NCBI GenBank assembly: GCA_002869535.1
Contig: PKUK01000001.1
Span: forward strand, 124,001 to 188,000
DNA length: 64,000 bases
Direction: 5' to 3'
From: Arcobacter sp.
Lineage (GTDB): Bacteria; Campylobacterota; Campylobacteria; Campylobacterales; Arcobacteraceae
The notes beneath the pieces were generated by a model, which was not told the origin of the DNA, ran no database searches, and was given only the letters and a program-made list of their open reading frames with translations. How positions within the stretch are numbered: the stretch's first letter is position 1; the number at the start of each line of letters is the position of its first letter. This document shows positions 40,623 to 50,967 of the stretch, piece by piece. The position numbers and the translations under genes are program-made.

Positions 40623-40874
40623 ATGGATATAACAAGTTTAATTACAATGTTAGCTATTGGTGCGTTGGCTGGTTGGCTTGCAGGTAACATAATGAAGGGA
40701 AGAGGATTTGGACTTATAGGTAATATTATTGTAGGTATTGCTGGTTCGGTTTTAGGTGGTTTTGTCTTTAGCTTATTGAGTTTAACAACTGGAGGAATAA
40801 TAGGTTTTATTATTACAGCTACCATTGGTGCAGTTATTTTGTTATTTTTTATTGGTTTGGTTAAAAAGGGATAA
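40623..40874 (+). CDS. GlsB/YeaQ/YmgE-family stress-response membrane protein
   Basis: IGALAGWLAGNIMKGRGFGLIGNIIVGIAGSVLGGFVF. Confidence 0.88.
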   Translation: MDITSLITMLAIGALAGWLAGNIMKGRGFGLIGNIIVGIAGSVLGGFVFSLLSLTTGGIIGFIITATIGAVILLFFIGLVKKG

Positions 40875-41102
40875 GTTAAGTATTGAAGAACTTCAAATTC
40901 TTGTTGTAATGAGAAATTTAAAGTAAAAGAAATTACACAATGAATTTTGGAAAGTAAAGATATTATTGTTTGTTATTGCTAAAATTAAGAAAATTTAGCA
41001 TACTAACTTAAGTCTAATGATTAGTTCTTATGAATTAAGAAATTTTTTGCAGATTTTTTATAAGATAAAAATAGACACAAATTTTTCACTAGGAGGCTAA
41101 AA

Positions 41103-41390
41103 ATGGCAAATGAAGGTTATCACGAACCCATAGATGAACTCAGTAATGAAACGAAAGATATGCATAGAGCTATAACTTCACTTATGGAAGAATTAGAGGC
41201 TGTTGATTGGTACAATCAAAGAGTGGATGCTTGTAAAGATGAGGAACTAAGAGCTATTTTAGCACATAATAGAGATGAAGAAAAAGAGCATGCTGCTATG
41301 GTATTAGAATGGATTCGCAGAAAAGATTCATCTTTTGATAAAGAGTTAAAAGATTATCTTTTTACAGAAAAGCCAATTGCACATAGTTGA
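41103..41390 (+). CDS. Encapsulin-type ferritin-like protein (EncFtn), without obvious cargo-targeting tail
   Basis: YHEPIDELSNETKDMHRAITSLMEELEAVDWYNQRVDACKDEELRAILAHNRDEEKEHAAMVLEWIRRKDSSFDKELKDYLFTEKPIAHS*. Confidence 0.88.
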   Translation: MANEGYHEPIDELSNETKDMHRAITSLMEELEAVDWYNQRVDACKDEELRAILAHNRDEEKEHAAMVLEWIRRKDSSFDKELKDYLFTEKPIAHS

Positions 41391-41462
41391 AAGTATTTGC
41401 AATAAAAAAGTATAATTTGTAAATACTATAGGTATAAATATCTATAAAAAATAAAATCTTAT

Positions 41463-42836
41463 CTAAGTATTAGAGGTATACTTCTCTACCTCTTTTACTG
41501 CTTTAACAGCTGCTGGAAGAAGGGATTCACTCATTGCTGGATGGATATAAAGCATCTTTTTTAGGTGTCTTATATCATTGTCTATTTGCATTACAGTTAA
41601 GACTTGATGTATCATTGTTGAACTCTCTGGTCCTATCATATGACAACCTAGTATTTCATAGTTTTTAGGATTGATTATAAACTTTGTAACTGGGTATTCT
41701 AGTCTTGTTGACATAGCTTTTGCACTTGCTAGCCAGTTTGTTGTAGTACTTACATATTCTATATTTTGTTTTTTTGCCTCTTGTTCTGTGATACCAACAC
41801 TTGCAATTTCTGGTTCAGTATAAACTGCATGGGGCATATATTTGAAGTGTAAGGGTTCTTTACAATCTTCAAGTAAAATCTTACCTAAGTGATTTACTTC
41901 ATAAGCAGCTGCATGTTGGAGCATATAAACTCCTGCTGCTTCACCTACTACATAAACACCTTTTGCTGTTGTTTCAAGAAATTCATCTCTTTTGATGTAT
42001 CCTCTGTCATTAGTTTCTATAGAGGTATTTTCTAATTTTAGGCTTGGAGTATTTGATTCTCTTCCTATAGCATAAAGTAGGGCATCAGTTATGTGAGGTT
42101 TTTTTATGCCATCTTTATTTTCAAGTGTCATTAAAAACTGTTCATTTTTATAGTCTATATTTTCAGCTGTAGTTTCAAACTCTATATTTACTTTTTTGCT
42201 AAATTCACTTTTAAATATTTCTGAAATTTCATTATCTTCTTTTTTTAATATATCTTGACTTCTTGATAATAGTGTTGTTTTTATTCCTACAGCGCAAAAA
42301 AAGCTAGCTAATTCACAAGCAATAAAACCTGCACCTATTATAGTGATTGATTTTGGAATTTTACCCTTTAAAGGAAATATATCATCACTTGTCCATGCTT
42401 TTTCATGTCCTGGTTTTTTTGGTTTGGTGCCTGTTGCTATTACTATTTGAGGAGCTGTGAGTTTTTCATTATTTACTTCTATTACATTATTAGAAACAAA
42501 AGAACCTACGCCTTTAAATACTTGAACATTTTCATTAAATCTACTGTTATATTTTTCATCTACATTTGCAATATATTCATTTGTATCTTGAAATATTTTT
42601 TCTATATCTATTTTATTTATTGTTGAGTCTATAAAGTGTCTATTTGATTCTTTTATTACATTCGCCACGTGAGCATAACCAATAAGTAGTTTAGATGGTA
42701 CACAGCCTCTATTTGGACAAGTTCCTCCAAGGGCTGACTTTTCTATAATGGCAACTTTTTTACCTGCTTTTCCAGCACTTACTGCTAGATTACTTGCTCT
42801 TCCTGCTCCAATTATTATTAAATCAAACTTTTTCAT
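41463..42836 (-). CDS. Class I pyridine nucleotide-disulfide oxidoreductase (dihydrolipoyl dehydrogenase/mycothione reductase-like)
   Basis: GAGRASNLAVSAGKAGKKVAIIEKSALGGTCPNRGCVPSKLL (redox CxxxxC), C-terminal IHPAMSE. Confidence 0.88.
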   Translation of the reverse strand: MKKFDLIIIGAGRASNLAVSAGKAGKKVAIIEKSALGGTCPNRGCVPSKLLIGYAHVANVIKESNRHFIDSTINKIDIEKIFQDTNEYIANVDEKYNSRFNENVQVFKGVGSFVSNNVIEVNNEKLTAPQIVIATGTKPKKPGHEKAWTSDDIFPLKGKIPKSITIIGAGFIACELASFFCAVGIKTTLLSRSQDILKKEDNEISEIFKSEFSKKVNIEFETTAENIDYKNEQFLMTLENKDGIKKPHITDALLYAIGRESNTPSLKLENTSIETNDRGYIKRDEFLETTAKGVYVVGEAAGVYMLQHAAAYEVNHLGKILLEDCKEPLHFKYMPHAVYTEPEIASVGITEQEAKKQNIEYVSTTTNWLASAKAMSTRLEYPVTKFIINPKNYEILGCHMIGPESSTMIHQVLTVMQIDNDIRHLKKMLYIHPAMSESLLPAAVKAVKEVEKYTSNT

Positions 42837-42980
42837 ATCTTAGCCTTTACATTGTTATATTGTATGTAATATTTATTAATTCTTTGTTTAGTATATATAA
42901 TTAAGTTCTAAAAGTAAATTAGTCAGCTTCGAATTTTTTGGATGTCACTAAATTGAAATTTTTATATAATAATCTTTGGT

Positions 42981-43670
42981 ATGAAAAAACCAAATATAAA
43001 AGAGTTGATTACGCAATCGACTTATTCTACTATATATACTCCAATATTTAAAACCGGTACAAAAGATATTTTTGCTTATGAAGCTTTATCTAAATTTGTT
43101 TTACATGGTGAAGAGATTTCTTGTACAGAATTCTTTTCAAGACTACAATCCAATGAAAAACTATTTTTTCATCTAGAAAAAAAGAATAAACATCACCAAA
43201 TAATTAATGCAGACAAATCAAAAAAACTAATTTTGTATTTTGATATAGCTGTTTTTAGTGAAAAAGAGTATAGGAAGTTTTGGAAGGAGTATTTAAGTGA
43301 ATATAAACATAGAATTATTATTAATATTTTATATCAAGGTAGTTTGAGCGATGACAACTTAAAGATAAAAGAGAAGATGATTAAGTGGTTGATAAAACAT
43401 GAGTTTGAATTTATTATTAATATCTTTGATGATTTTACATATGCAGTATCTTTCGATGAGATTGAAAAAGCTACTTATATAAGAATAAACAATTCAATAT
43501 TGGAAAAAACTATAAGCAATAAATCTTATAAAAGTCTTCTAAGTTTTGTAATTAATTTTGCAAAAGATAATAATACTAAGTCAATTATAAAGCATATAAA
43601 AAGCAAAGAAGAGTTAATGCTTGCTGAAAACTTAACAGCAGAATATATGCAAGGTGATGTTTTTGATTAA
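42981..43670 (+). CDS. Degenerate EAL-domain-like protein
   Basis: YTPIFKTGTKDIFAYEALSKF, FIINIFDDFTYAVS, ENLTAEYMQGDVF follow the EAL layout but with non-catalytic substitutions. Confidence 0.6.
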   Translation: MKKPNIKELITQSTYSTIYTPIFKTGTKDIFAYEALSKFVLHGEEISCTEFFSRLQSNEKLFFHLEKKNKHHQIINADKSKKLILYFDIAVFSEKEYRKFWKEYLSEYKHRIIINILYQGSLSDDNLKIKEKMIKWLIKHEFEFIINIFDDFTYAVSFDEIEKATYIRINNSILEKTISNKSYKSLLSFVINFAKDNNTKSIIKHIKSKEELMLAENLTAEYMQGDVFD

Positions 43671-43787
43671 TTGTCTTTTAGGTTTTAAGAAAAGTAATTA
43701 AAAAATCTAGTTAGTTGAAAATAATAAACTTTTTCTTAATATGCTTGCTATATGATTTTCTTATAAAGACTATAGAAAGGATGTATT

Positions 43788-44468
43788 ATGAAACATGAAT
43801 TAATAAAACTACCTTATAGTTATGATGCTTTGGTTCCTTTTATGTCAAGGGAAACTTTAGAATACCATCATGATAAACATCATCAAACTTATGTCAATAA
43901 ACTAAATGAGTTAGTTGTAGGAACTAAATATGAAAAAATGCATTTAGAAGATGTTATTTTACACTCAGATGGTGCAATTTTCAATAATGCTGCTCAAATA
44001 TATAACCATGACTTATTTTTTAAAGGATTAAAAAAACAGTTTTCGCAGCCATCATCTAAATTAAATAATCTAATCATAGATACTTTTGGTTCTATTGATG
44101 CATTAAAAAAAGAGTTTATTTCTAAAGCAACAACACATTTTGGTTCAGGATGGGTTTGGCTGGTAATAGATGAAAATAAAGCCTTAAAAATTGTATCAAC
44201 CTCAAATGCTTTAACTCCGTTGACAGAAGGGTTAAAACCTCTTATGGTTGTTGATGTTTGGGAACATGCTTATTATATTGATTATAGAAATGTCAGAGCT
44301 GAGTATTTAGAAAATTGGTGGAAGCTAATTGACTGGGATTTCGTATCTTCTAGATTATCAATAATTAATGAGTTAGGTGATCCGAATTCCATTAAAGATT
44401 GTAATGATAATAGTGATTTATGTAATTATGTTGAATCACTTATTGAAGAAGAGAGAGTTACTAGCTAA
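43788..44468 (+). CDS. Fe/Mn superoxide dismutase, divergent
   Basis: LEYHHDKHHQTYVNKLNELV, AAQIYNHDLFFKGL, HFGSGWVWLV, VVDVWEHAYYIDYRNVRAEYLENWW. Confidence 0.88.
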   Translation: MKHELIKLPYSYDALVPFMSRETLEYHHDKHHQTYVNKLNELVVGTKYEKMHLEDVILHSDGAIFNNAAQIYNHDLFFKGLKKQFSQPSSKLNNLIIDTFGSIDALKKEFISKATTHFGSGWVWLVIDENKALKIVSTSNALTPLTEGLKPLMVVDVWEHAYYIDYRNVRAEYLENWWKLIDWDFVSSRLSIINELGDPNSIKDCNDNSDLCNYVESLIEEERVTS

Positions 44469-44512
44469 ATATTATATAGACTTATTGCAGAATAATATTT
44501 AGAGATAGGTTT

Positions 44513-45115
44513 TCAATTGACTTTATATTTACTTATTTGAATAATATTTTTAAAAATTTCAAATATTTTTGGGTCATGTTTTATTCCATTTTCTTCTTCT
44601 AAAATTTTCATAATTTCAGCATGTAATCTTTTGTTATGATAAGGTCGTGGTGATGACATAGCATCATAGCTATCTGCAAGAGAAATTATTCTCGAATAAA
44701 TAGGAATACTCTCACCTTTGAGTCTATCTGGATAACCATTACCATTATAATATTCATGATGATGTCGTACAGCCTTTGCTATAATATCACTATTTTCAAA
44801 GTCTAGAGTGTTTACTATCTTTTCACTATTTATAGCATGACTTTTCATTATTTCCCACTCTTCGTCATTAAAAGAGCTAGGTTTTAATAAAACATTATCA
44901 GGAATACCAATTTTTCCTATATCATGAAATGCTGCACTAATACGTAAAGTTTTTATTTGATTTATGTCTAATTTTAGAGCGATTCCTACTTCACTTGAAA
45001 GTTCTACTACTCGTTCAGAGTGTAATTGTGTATGTTCATCTTTTTGTCCTAATGCTAACAAAAGTGCTTTTGAACATTCACATACGACATTTTCTTCTTC
45101 TTTAAACATCTTCAT
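44513..45115 (-). CDS. HD-GYP domain protein
   Basis: TQLHSERVVELS, AAFHDIGKIGIPD, HHEYYNGNGYPDRLKGESIP. Confidence 0.92.
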   Translation of the reverse strand: MKMFKEEENVVCECSKALLLALGQKDEHTQLHSERVVELSSEVGIALKLDINQIKTLRISAAFHDIGKIGIPDNVLLKPSSFNDEEWEIMKSHAINSEKIVNTLDFENSDIIAKAVRHHHEYYNGNGYPDRLKGESIPIYSRIISLADSYDAMSSPRPYHNKRLHAEIMKILEEENGIKHDPKIFEIFKNIIQISKYKVN

Positions 45116-45132
45116 AGAAAATCCTTTGATTT

Positions 45133-45525
45133 TTATTTTACTCTTTGTAATAGTTTATAATTTTTGTAGTAGTTGATTGTTTCCATTAAAAGTAGGGCAA
45201 TTACACCCATAACCCAGTACATAAACCATTGTGAAATCATACCTATAAATCCATCTTCTGATATATAATCTACAATTTGAAAGATAAGAAAAAATAAAAT
45301 AGTTGATTGTAAAGATGGTTTACTGTTTTGATTGAAATCTACTATTTCATAATCTTTTAGTTTAAATTTAAAATATAAAAATACAAAGCTAATAACAATA
45401 AGTCCTAAGATAAAAAGATATTCACTTTTTATTATTTCTATTGTTTTATTTTCTCCTAACACATATAAATAAACAGCAAAAATAGAAATAAGTGTTATGG
45501 CAAAAAGATTAAGTGGTTTATTCAA
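45133..45525 (-). CDS. Membrane protein of unknown function
   Basis: 130 aa with four hydrophobic segments. Confidence 0.6.
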   Translation of the reverse strand: MNKPLNLFAITLISIFAVYLYVLGENKTIEIIKSEYLFILGLIVISFVFLYFKFKLKDYEIVDFNQNSKPSLQSTILFFLIFQIVDYISEDGFIGMISQWFMYWVMGVIALLLMETINYYKNYKLLQRVK

Positions 45526-45638
45526 GATATTTCCTTATATTTTGTCAATTTTATCAAAAAATAGATATAAATTAACATAGGTTAATGAAAATAGATTTTT
45601 TTAGTAGTAGACTTACAAAATAATTATTAGGATATAAA

Positions 45639-46523
45639 GTGAATCTAAAAAGTGTAACATTAGCTTTATTAGTTGTTTTAATTTGGGGAGTTAATTTCTC
45701 AGTTATAAAGTTTGGACTTGAAGAGTTGCCTCCTATACTTTTTTCATCTTTGAGATTTTTTATAGTGGCTATTCCGGCTATATTTTTTATACCTTTTCCC
45801 AAAACATCTATTTGGAATGTATTAGGAGTAGGATTATTTTTAGGTGTTTTAAAATTCTCATTTTTATTTATTGCGATGAAAGCAGATGCAAGTGCTGGAA
45901 TCTCCTCTTTACTATTACAAGCTCAAGTTATATTTACAATTATTCTTAGTGTAATCATTTTTAAAGAAAAGATTTCCACGTCACAGCTAATAGGTATGTT
46001 GATTGCCTTTACTGGTTTTGGATTTTTCTTTTTTAATGTAAATACTAATATTACGTTCTTAGGACTTATTTTAATACTTAGTGCTGCTATTTTTTGGTCT
46101 ATTTCAAATATCATAATGAAGCAAATAAAAGGTGTGAATTTATTGCATTTTATGGTTTGGGTAAGTTTAATTCCTCCACTTCCTCTTTTTATACTTTCAT
46201 ATATATTTGAAACACATGAGCCTTTAACTCTATTATTTAACTCTAGCATTAAAACTTGGACTTCACTTGCATATACTGGGTATATTTCAACTTTAGTTGC
46301 TTTTGCTATTTGGGGATGGTTACTTAAAAACTATAACACTGCGCTTGTTACTCCCTTTGCATTGCTTATACCAGTTGTTGGAATTGTTAGTTCAAATATC
46401 TTACTTAATGAACAATTGACTAACATAGAGGCTATTGGTGGTATTTTAATATTGTCTGGATTATGTATTTCTATGTTGGGTAAAAAAATAGTTAATTTTT
46501 TAGAGAATAAAAAGAGTACATAA
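45639..46523 (+). CDS. EamA-family transporter
   Basis: About ten TM helices; VVLIWGVNFSVIKFGLEELPPILFSSLRF. Confidence 0.9.
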   Translation: MNLKSVTLALLVVLIWGVNFSVIKFGLEELPPILFSSLRFFIVAIPAIFFIPFPKTSIWNVLGVGLFLGVLKFSFLFIAMKADASAGISSLLLQAQVIFTIILSVIIFKEKISTSQLIGMLIAFTGFGFFFFNVNTNITFLGLILILSAAIFWSISNIIMKQIKGVNLLHFMVWVSLIPPLPLFILSYIFETHEPLTLLFNSSIKTWTSLAYTGYISTLVAFAIWGWLLKNYNTALVTPFALLIPVVGIVSSNILLNEQLTNIEAIGGILILSGLCISMLGKKIVNFLENKKST

Positions 46524-46597
46524 TTGTCATATAAAACTAATAAAAGAAATTAATCTTTATTTATCTATAATATTTAAAACTATTTCATTGGAACAAC

Positions 46598-47551
46598 ATG
46601 ATAAATAAGAGTTTAATCTTTTTGTTTATATTCTAATATCTTTTGATAACTCCTATAAAAGCGAAGATTGAACTAGATACTTCAAAGATAAAAAACTATT
46701 TTATTATAAAAGAGTTTTATTTAGAAGATAAGAATAGGTTTATGGCGATAAGGTCATATGAATACAATGCCAATAAATACTACTTAATCGTAAATTTAGA
46801 TACTTTAAAAACTTCGATAGTAACAGAAAATAAAAAAAAGAGTTTTAAAAAAACTGCTGAAAAATCTCTTTTAAAAACTAACTATAATATTTTAAAAGAA
46901 AAAGCACTTAAGAACTCTAGACCTTTAGCAAATGCAGGAATAAATGATAGTTTTCATATAAATAAAAATGAGATATACCTTACAATTGATATGTGTCCAT
47001 CTTCTAAGAAAGGTTATGAAAAAGAGCTTTTTGAGGAGTTTTTGAACTTAAATGAATCAAAGAAAAAAATACCAATAGCAATTGCTATTACTTATAGATG
47101 GGTAAAAGATCATAAAAAAGAGTTTTTCTCACTTATTCATAATCAAAATCTTGATATCACATGGATAAACCACTCAAAAAATCATTACTATAATCCAAAG
47201 GAAGAGTTATCAAAAAACTTTATGCTTAACAGTAAAACAAATTTAAATGAAGAAATTATAGAAGTGGAAAAAATGTTGATATTAAATAATCAAACTCCTT
47301 CTATGCTATTTAGACTACCAGGTTTAGTATCAAATAAAAAACTAATAAACTCTTTGGTTTATGATTTTTCACTTATACCACTTGGCACAAATAATTGGTT
47401 AGTAAAATCAAATAGAGAAATAAGCGATGGAGATATTATTTTAATACATGGAAATCTAAATGAAAAAGAGGGAGTTAAAAAATTGATTAATAAACAATAC
47501 AATATAAAACGCTTTAAGTCTATATATAACTCTTTATTAACAGACAAATAA
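46598..47551 (+). pseudogene. Polysaccharide deacetylase-like protein, interrupted by TAA in the signal peptide
   Basis: MINKSLIFLFIF*YLLITPIKAKIELDTSKIKNYF...; downstream NEIYLTIDMCPSSKKGYEKELF, THRW-like ITYRWVKDHKKEF, WINHSKNHYYN, LFRLPGL. TAA is at 46634-46636. Confidence 0.72.
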
Positions 47552-47616
47552 ATATTAGAATTTTAAAATCTATTTTTAAGTGATAATAAATATAATAATA
47601 GAAAATAAAAAGGACC

Positions 47617-47907
47617 TTGATGAGTCAAAAGAATATAAAAGAAGAGTTTGCAAAAGTTATTTTAAAGGCTAAAGTAATTGCTGCACTGTTTTTTATTTTA
47701 TTAGCACCTAGCATTGTAATTACTGTAAAAGGTTTAGATGAATTATTTGGATATAGCGAAGATGTTTGGTTTAATATCTCTGTTATTGGATTTGTTATTT
47801 ATGGTATTTATTATTTATTTTTTTGGAAATGTCCAAAATGTGGAAATTTTCCAGGACGTGGTTGGTTTAGAAAGAATTGCGATAATTGCGCTGTTGAACT
47901 TAGTTAA
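47617..47907 (+). CDS. Small membrane protein with C-terminal zinc ribbon
   Basis: Two TM then CPKCGNFPGRGWFRKNCDNC. Confidence 0.65.
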   Translation: MMSQKNIKEEFAKVILKAKVIAALFFILLAPSIVITVKGLDELFGYSEDVWFNISVIGFVIYGIYYLFFWKCPKCGNFPGRGWFRKNCDNCAVELS

Positions 47908-48069
47908 AAACATATTAGTATTAAAAAAAATCCATAAAAGTTTCTAAAATTTAAATTTTTATTGTATAATTGTGTATATTTTTTAATGACTTTATACTAA
48001 CAGTAAAATTTATGTTTTTAAGTATGTATAATAATCATTAGAATATACATATTTAAAGGAAAAGAAGAA

Positions 48070-48348
48070 ATGCAAATTTATGTAGGTAACATGTCTTACG
48101 GTACAACAGAAGAGAGTTTAACTACTTTATTTTCTCAATATGGAGAAGTAAGTAGTGTAAAATTAATTACAGATAGAGATACAGGTAGAGCAAAAGGTTT
48201 TGGTTTTGTTTCTATGAATGATGATAGCGCAGCGTCAAAAGCTATTGAAGAACTAAATGGTAAAGAATTTGATGGTAGAACTTTAAGAATTAATGAAGCT
48301 AAACCAAAAGAAGAAAGACCAAGAAGAGAATTCAATAATAGTTATTAA
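48070..48348 (+). CDS. RRM-domain RNA-binding protein
   Basis: IYVGNMSYGTTEESL, RAKGFGFVSM. Confidence 0.95.
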   Translation: MQIYVGNMSYGTTEESLTTLFSQYGEVSSVKLITDRDTGRAKGFGFVSMNDDSAASKAIEELNGKEFDGRTLRINEAKPKEERPRREFNNSY

Positions 48349-48441
48349 TCTAAAAACTTTTTAAAAGGGGTATTTACCCTTTTTAAATACAGACCTCTAC
48401 TACAACTTCCTCCCCCAACTTTTTAAAATACAAAGGTAATT

Positions 48442-49359
48442 ATGACTATTGATGAATTAAAAGAATTAATACTATTAAATTTAAAAGATGATTCAAAAGA
48501 GTTTAAAAGGGTTTTTCATGGTAGGGGAAACTATTATCAAAATTTCCATTATTTATGTGTTGATAGCTTAGATGATATATTGTTTGTAACTCTATTTGAA
48601 GCTGTGGATGAATCTTTAGAAAAAGATTTAAAAAGTATATTTGAGCAAATTTGTGAAAAAAAAGAGTTCCACTGCTTAGTTTTGCAAAAAAGATATCAAA
48701 AAGATAACTTTTGTGAAGTGTTAAAGGGAACTTTACCAAACAATTTACAAATAAAAGAAAATAACTTAAAATATAATATCAATTTTACAAATCAAAATAT
48801 TGGCTTATTTCCAGATATGAAAGCAGGTAGAGAGTTTATATCTTAAATATCAAAAAATAAAAATATACTAAATCTTTTTTCCTATACTTGTGCTTTTTCA
48901 GTAGCAGCAATAGCATCAAATGCTTCACAAGTTGTAAATGTAGATATGTCAAAAGGTGCTTTGAGTGTAGGTAGAGAAAATCACAGAATTAATAATCTTG
49001 ATACAAGTAAAGTAAAGTTCTTACCATATAATATTTTAAAATCATGGAGTAGAATTAAAAAATTTGCTCCCTATGATATTATAATTATAGATCCTCCCTC
49101 TTTTCAAAAGGGAAGTTTTGCTGCAAGTAAAGATTATGAAAAGATAATCAAAAGATTAAATGAGTTGGCAAGTCCAACTTGTACTGTTTTGTCATGCTTA
49201 AATGCTCCAGAACTGGATACAACTTTTATGAAAGATTTGTTTGCTAATTTGGCCCCTGAGTTTAAATATGAAAAAAGATTAGATAATTTAGAAACTTTTC
49301 CTACAAATAATGATGAGAAAACACTTAAAAATATGGTCTTTAAAAGGCAGATAATTTGA
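48442..49359 (+). pseudogene. RlmI-like class I SAM methyltransferase, interrupted by in-frame TAA
   Basis: ORF 48442-48846 ends ...FPDMKAGREFIS*; the frame continues ISKNKNILNLFSYTCAFSVAAIASNASQVVNVDMSKGAL...DIIIIDPPSFQKGSF. TAA is at 48844-48846. Confidence 0.88.
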
Positions 49360-49577
49360 CAAACCCAAAAATATGTCCTTTCTGTGGCGAAGATAACTTA
49401 TGTGAAGCAAATATACCAAATAATAACTGCTGGTGCAATACTATTAAAGTGCCAATGGAACTTAGAGTCTTGATTCCTGAAGATAAAAGAATGAAATCTT
49501 GCATTTGTAAAAAGTGCATATTATCTTTTAAAGAAAATAGTAAACTATTTATTGAAAAGTATAATTTAACTAAATAG
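49356..49577 (+). CDS. Cysteine-rich CWC-family protein
   Basis: CPFCGEDNLCEANIPNNNCWCNTIKVPMEL...CICKKCI. Confidence 0.78.
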   Translation: MTNPKICPFCGEDNLCEANIPNNNCWCNTIKVPMELRVLIPEDKRMKSCICKKCILSFKENSKLFIEKYNLTK

Positions 49578-49657
49578 TTAAACTTAACTATAATTTTTTA
49601 TTTTTAACTTATTTGCTTATAATAAAATTCAAAATCATATTAAAATTAGGAATTATA

Positions 49658-50896
49658 ATGGCTGAAAAAAACCGTTGGCTTATGGCCTTATCTGCTGTAG
49701 GCGTTCATATTTGTATTGGTTCTGTATATGCCTGGAGTGTTTATGTAAAACCAATTCAAATGCAAATGTCTTGGAATCTTACTGATGTAACAATAGCTTT
49801 TAGTATAGCAATTTTCTTTTTGGGTTTATCTGCTGCACTTATGGGAAAATTTGTTGAAAAGAATGGTCCAAGGGTTTCAGCATTAATAGCCGCTGCTTTT
49901 TTTGGTATAGGAACGATGGGTTCAGGCCTTGCTATTATGATGGAGTCAAAACTTTTATTATATTTCTTTTATGGAGTTTTAGGTGGCTGTGGATTAGGAA
50001 TAGGGTATATCTCACCTGTTTCAACTTTGGTTAAATGGTTTCCGGATAAAAGAGGTATGGCAACTGGACTTGCAATCATGGGCTTTGGTTTTGCTTCAGC
50101 TATTTGGGGTCCAACTATTAAAATCCTAATAGAAAAAGTTGGTATTTCAAATACCTTTTTTATACTTGGTTTTTTCTATTTTGTAATAATGTCTCTATCT
50201 GCTTTATATTTGCAAGCTCCTAATAAAGACTATATGCCTGAAAAGTTTAAGAAAAAACTACAAGAGGGTAAGAAAAAGATAAAAGAGGATTTAGCAAATT
50301 TAGGACTAAATGAAGCTGTTAAAACCCCTAGGTTTTATGGGCTTTGGTTGATGTTATTTATTAATGTTACTTGTGGAATAGCTATTATTGGTGTTGCATC
50401 TCCTTTATTACAAGAAGTTGTTGGTATATCAGCATTAGCTGCAGCTGCTGCTGTTGGGCTTATGGGTATATTCAATGGTGCAGGAAGAATTGTTTGGGCT
50501 TCCTTGTCTGATTATTTAACAAGACCAGTAGTTTATATAATTTTCTTCTTTACTCAAGCAATTGCTTTTTATATGTTACCTTCAATTACAGAGGTTATCA
50601 TATTTCAATTTGTTTTATATTTTATTATGTCTTGTTATGGTGGTGGTTTTGCTTCAATTCCAGCATATATTGGAGATATCTTTGGAACAAAAGAATTGGG
50701 TGCTATTCATGGGTATATTTTAACTGCATGGGCGGCAGCTGGATTAGTAGGTCCTTTAATCATATCTATAGTAAAAGATATAACAGGTAGTTATTCTCAA
50801 ACACTTTATGTTTTTGCAGGCTTTTTCTTGGTGGCGTTTGTTATATCCTTGGCAATGCTTTTAAATATAAATAAAATAAGAAAGAGTAAATATTAA
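49658..50896 (+). CDS. OFA-family MFS transporter
   Basis: IGSVYAWSVYVKPIQ, YISPVSTLVKWFPDKRGMATGLAIMGFG; start placed at MAEKNRW. Confidence 0.9.
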   Translation: MAEKNRWLMALSAVGVHICIGSVYAWSVYVKPIQMQMSWNLTDVTIAFSIAIFFLGLSAALMGKFVEKNGPRVSALIAAAFFGIGTMGSGLAIMMESKLLLYFFYGVLGGCGLGIGYISPVSTLVKWFPDKRGMATGLAIMGFGFASAIWGPTIKILIEKVGISNTFFILGFFYFVIMSLSALYLQAPNKDYMPEKFKKKLQEGKKKIKEDLANLGLNEAVKTPRFYGLWLMLFINVTCGIAIIGVASPLLQEVVGISALAAAAAVGLMGIFNGAGRIVWASLSDYLTRPVVYIIFFFTQAIAFYMLPSITEVIIFQFVLYFIMSCYGGGFASIPAYIGDIFGTKELGAIHGYILTAWAAAGLVGPLIISIVKDITGSYSQTLYVFAGFFLVAFVISLAMLLNINKIRKSKY

Positions 50897-50967
50897 TAAA
50901 TTATTTTTCATTTATAAAATAGAACTCTTTTGTTATAATAAAATTAAATAAAATAACAAGTGGTGTA

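Noticed and set aside
47738-47947. ORF 47738-47947 (+)
   Set aside because: Alternate frame overlapping the better-supported zinc-ribbon ORF 47617-47907.
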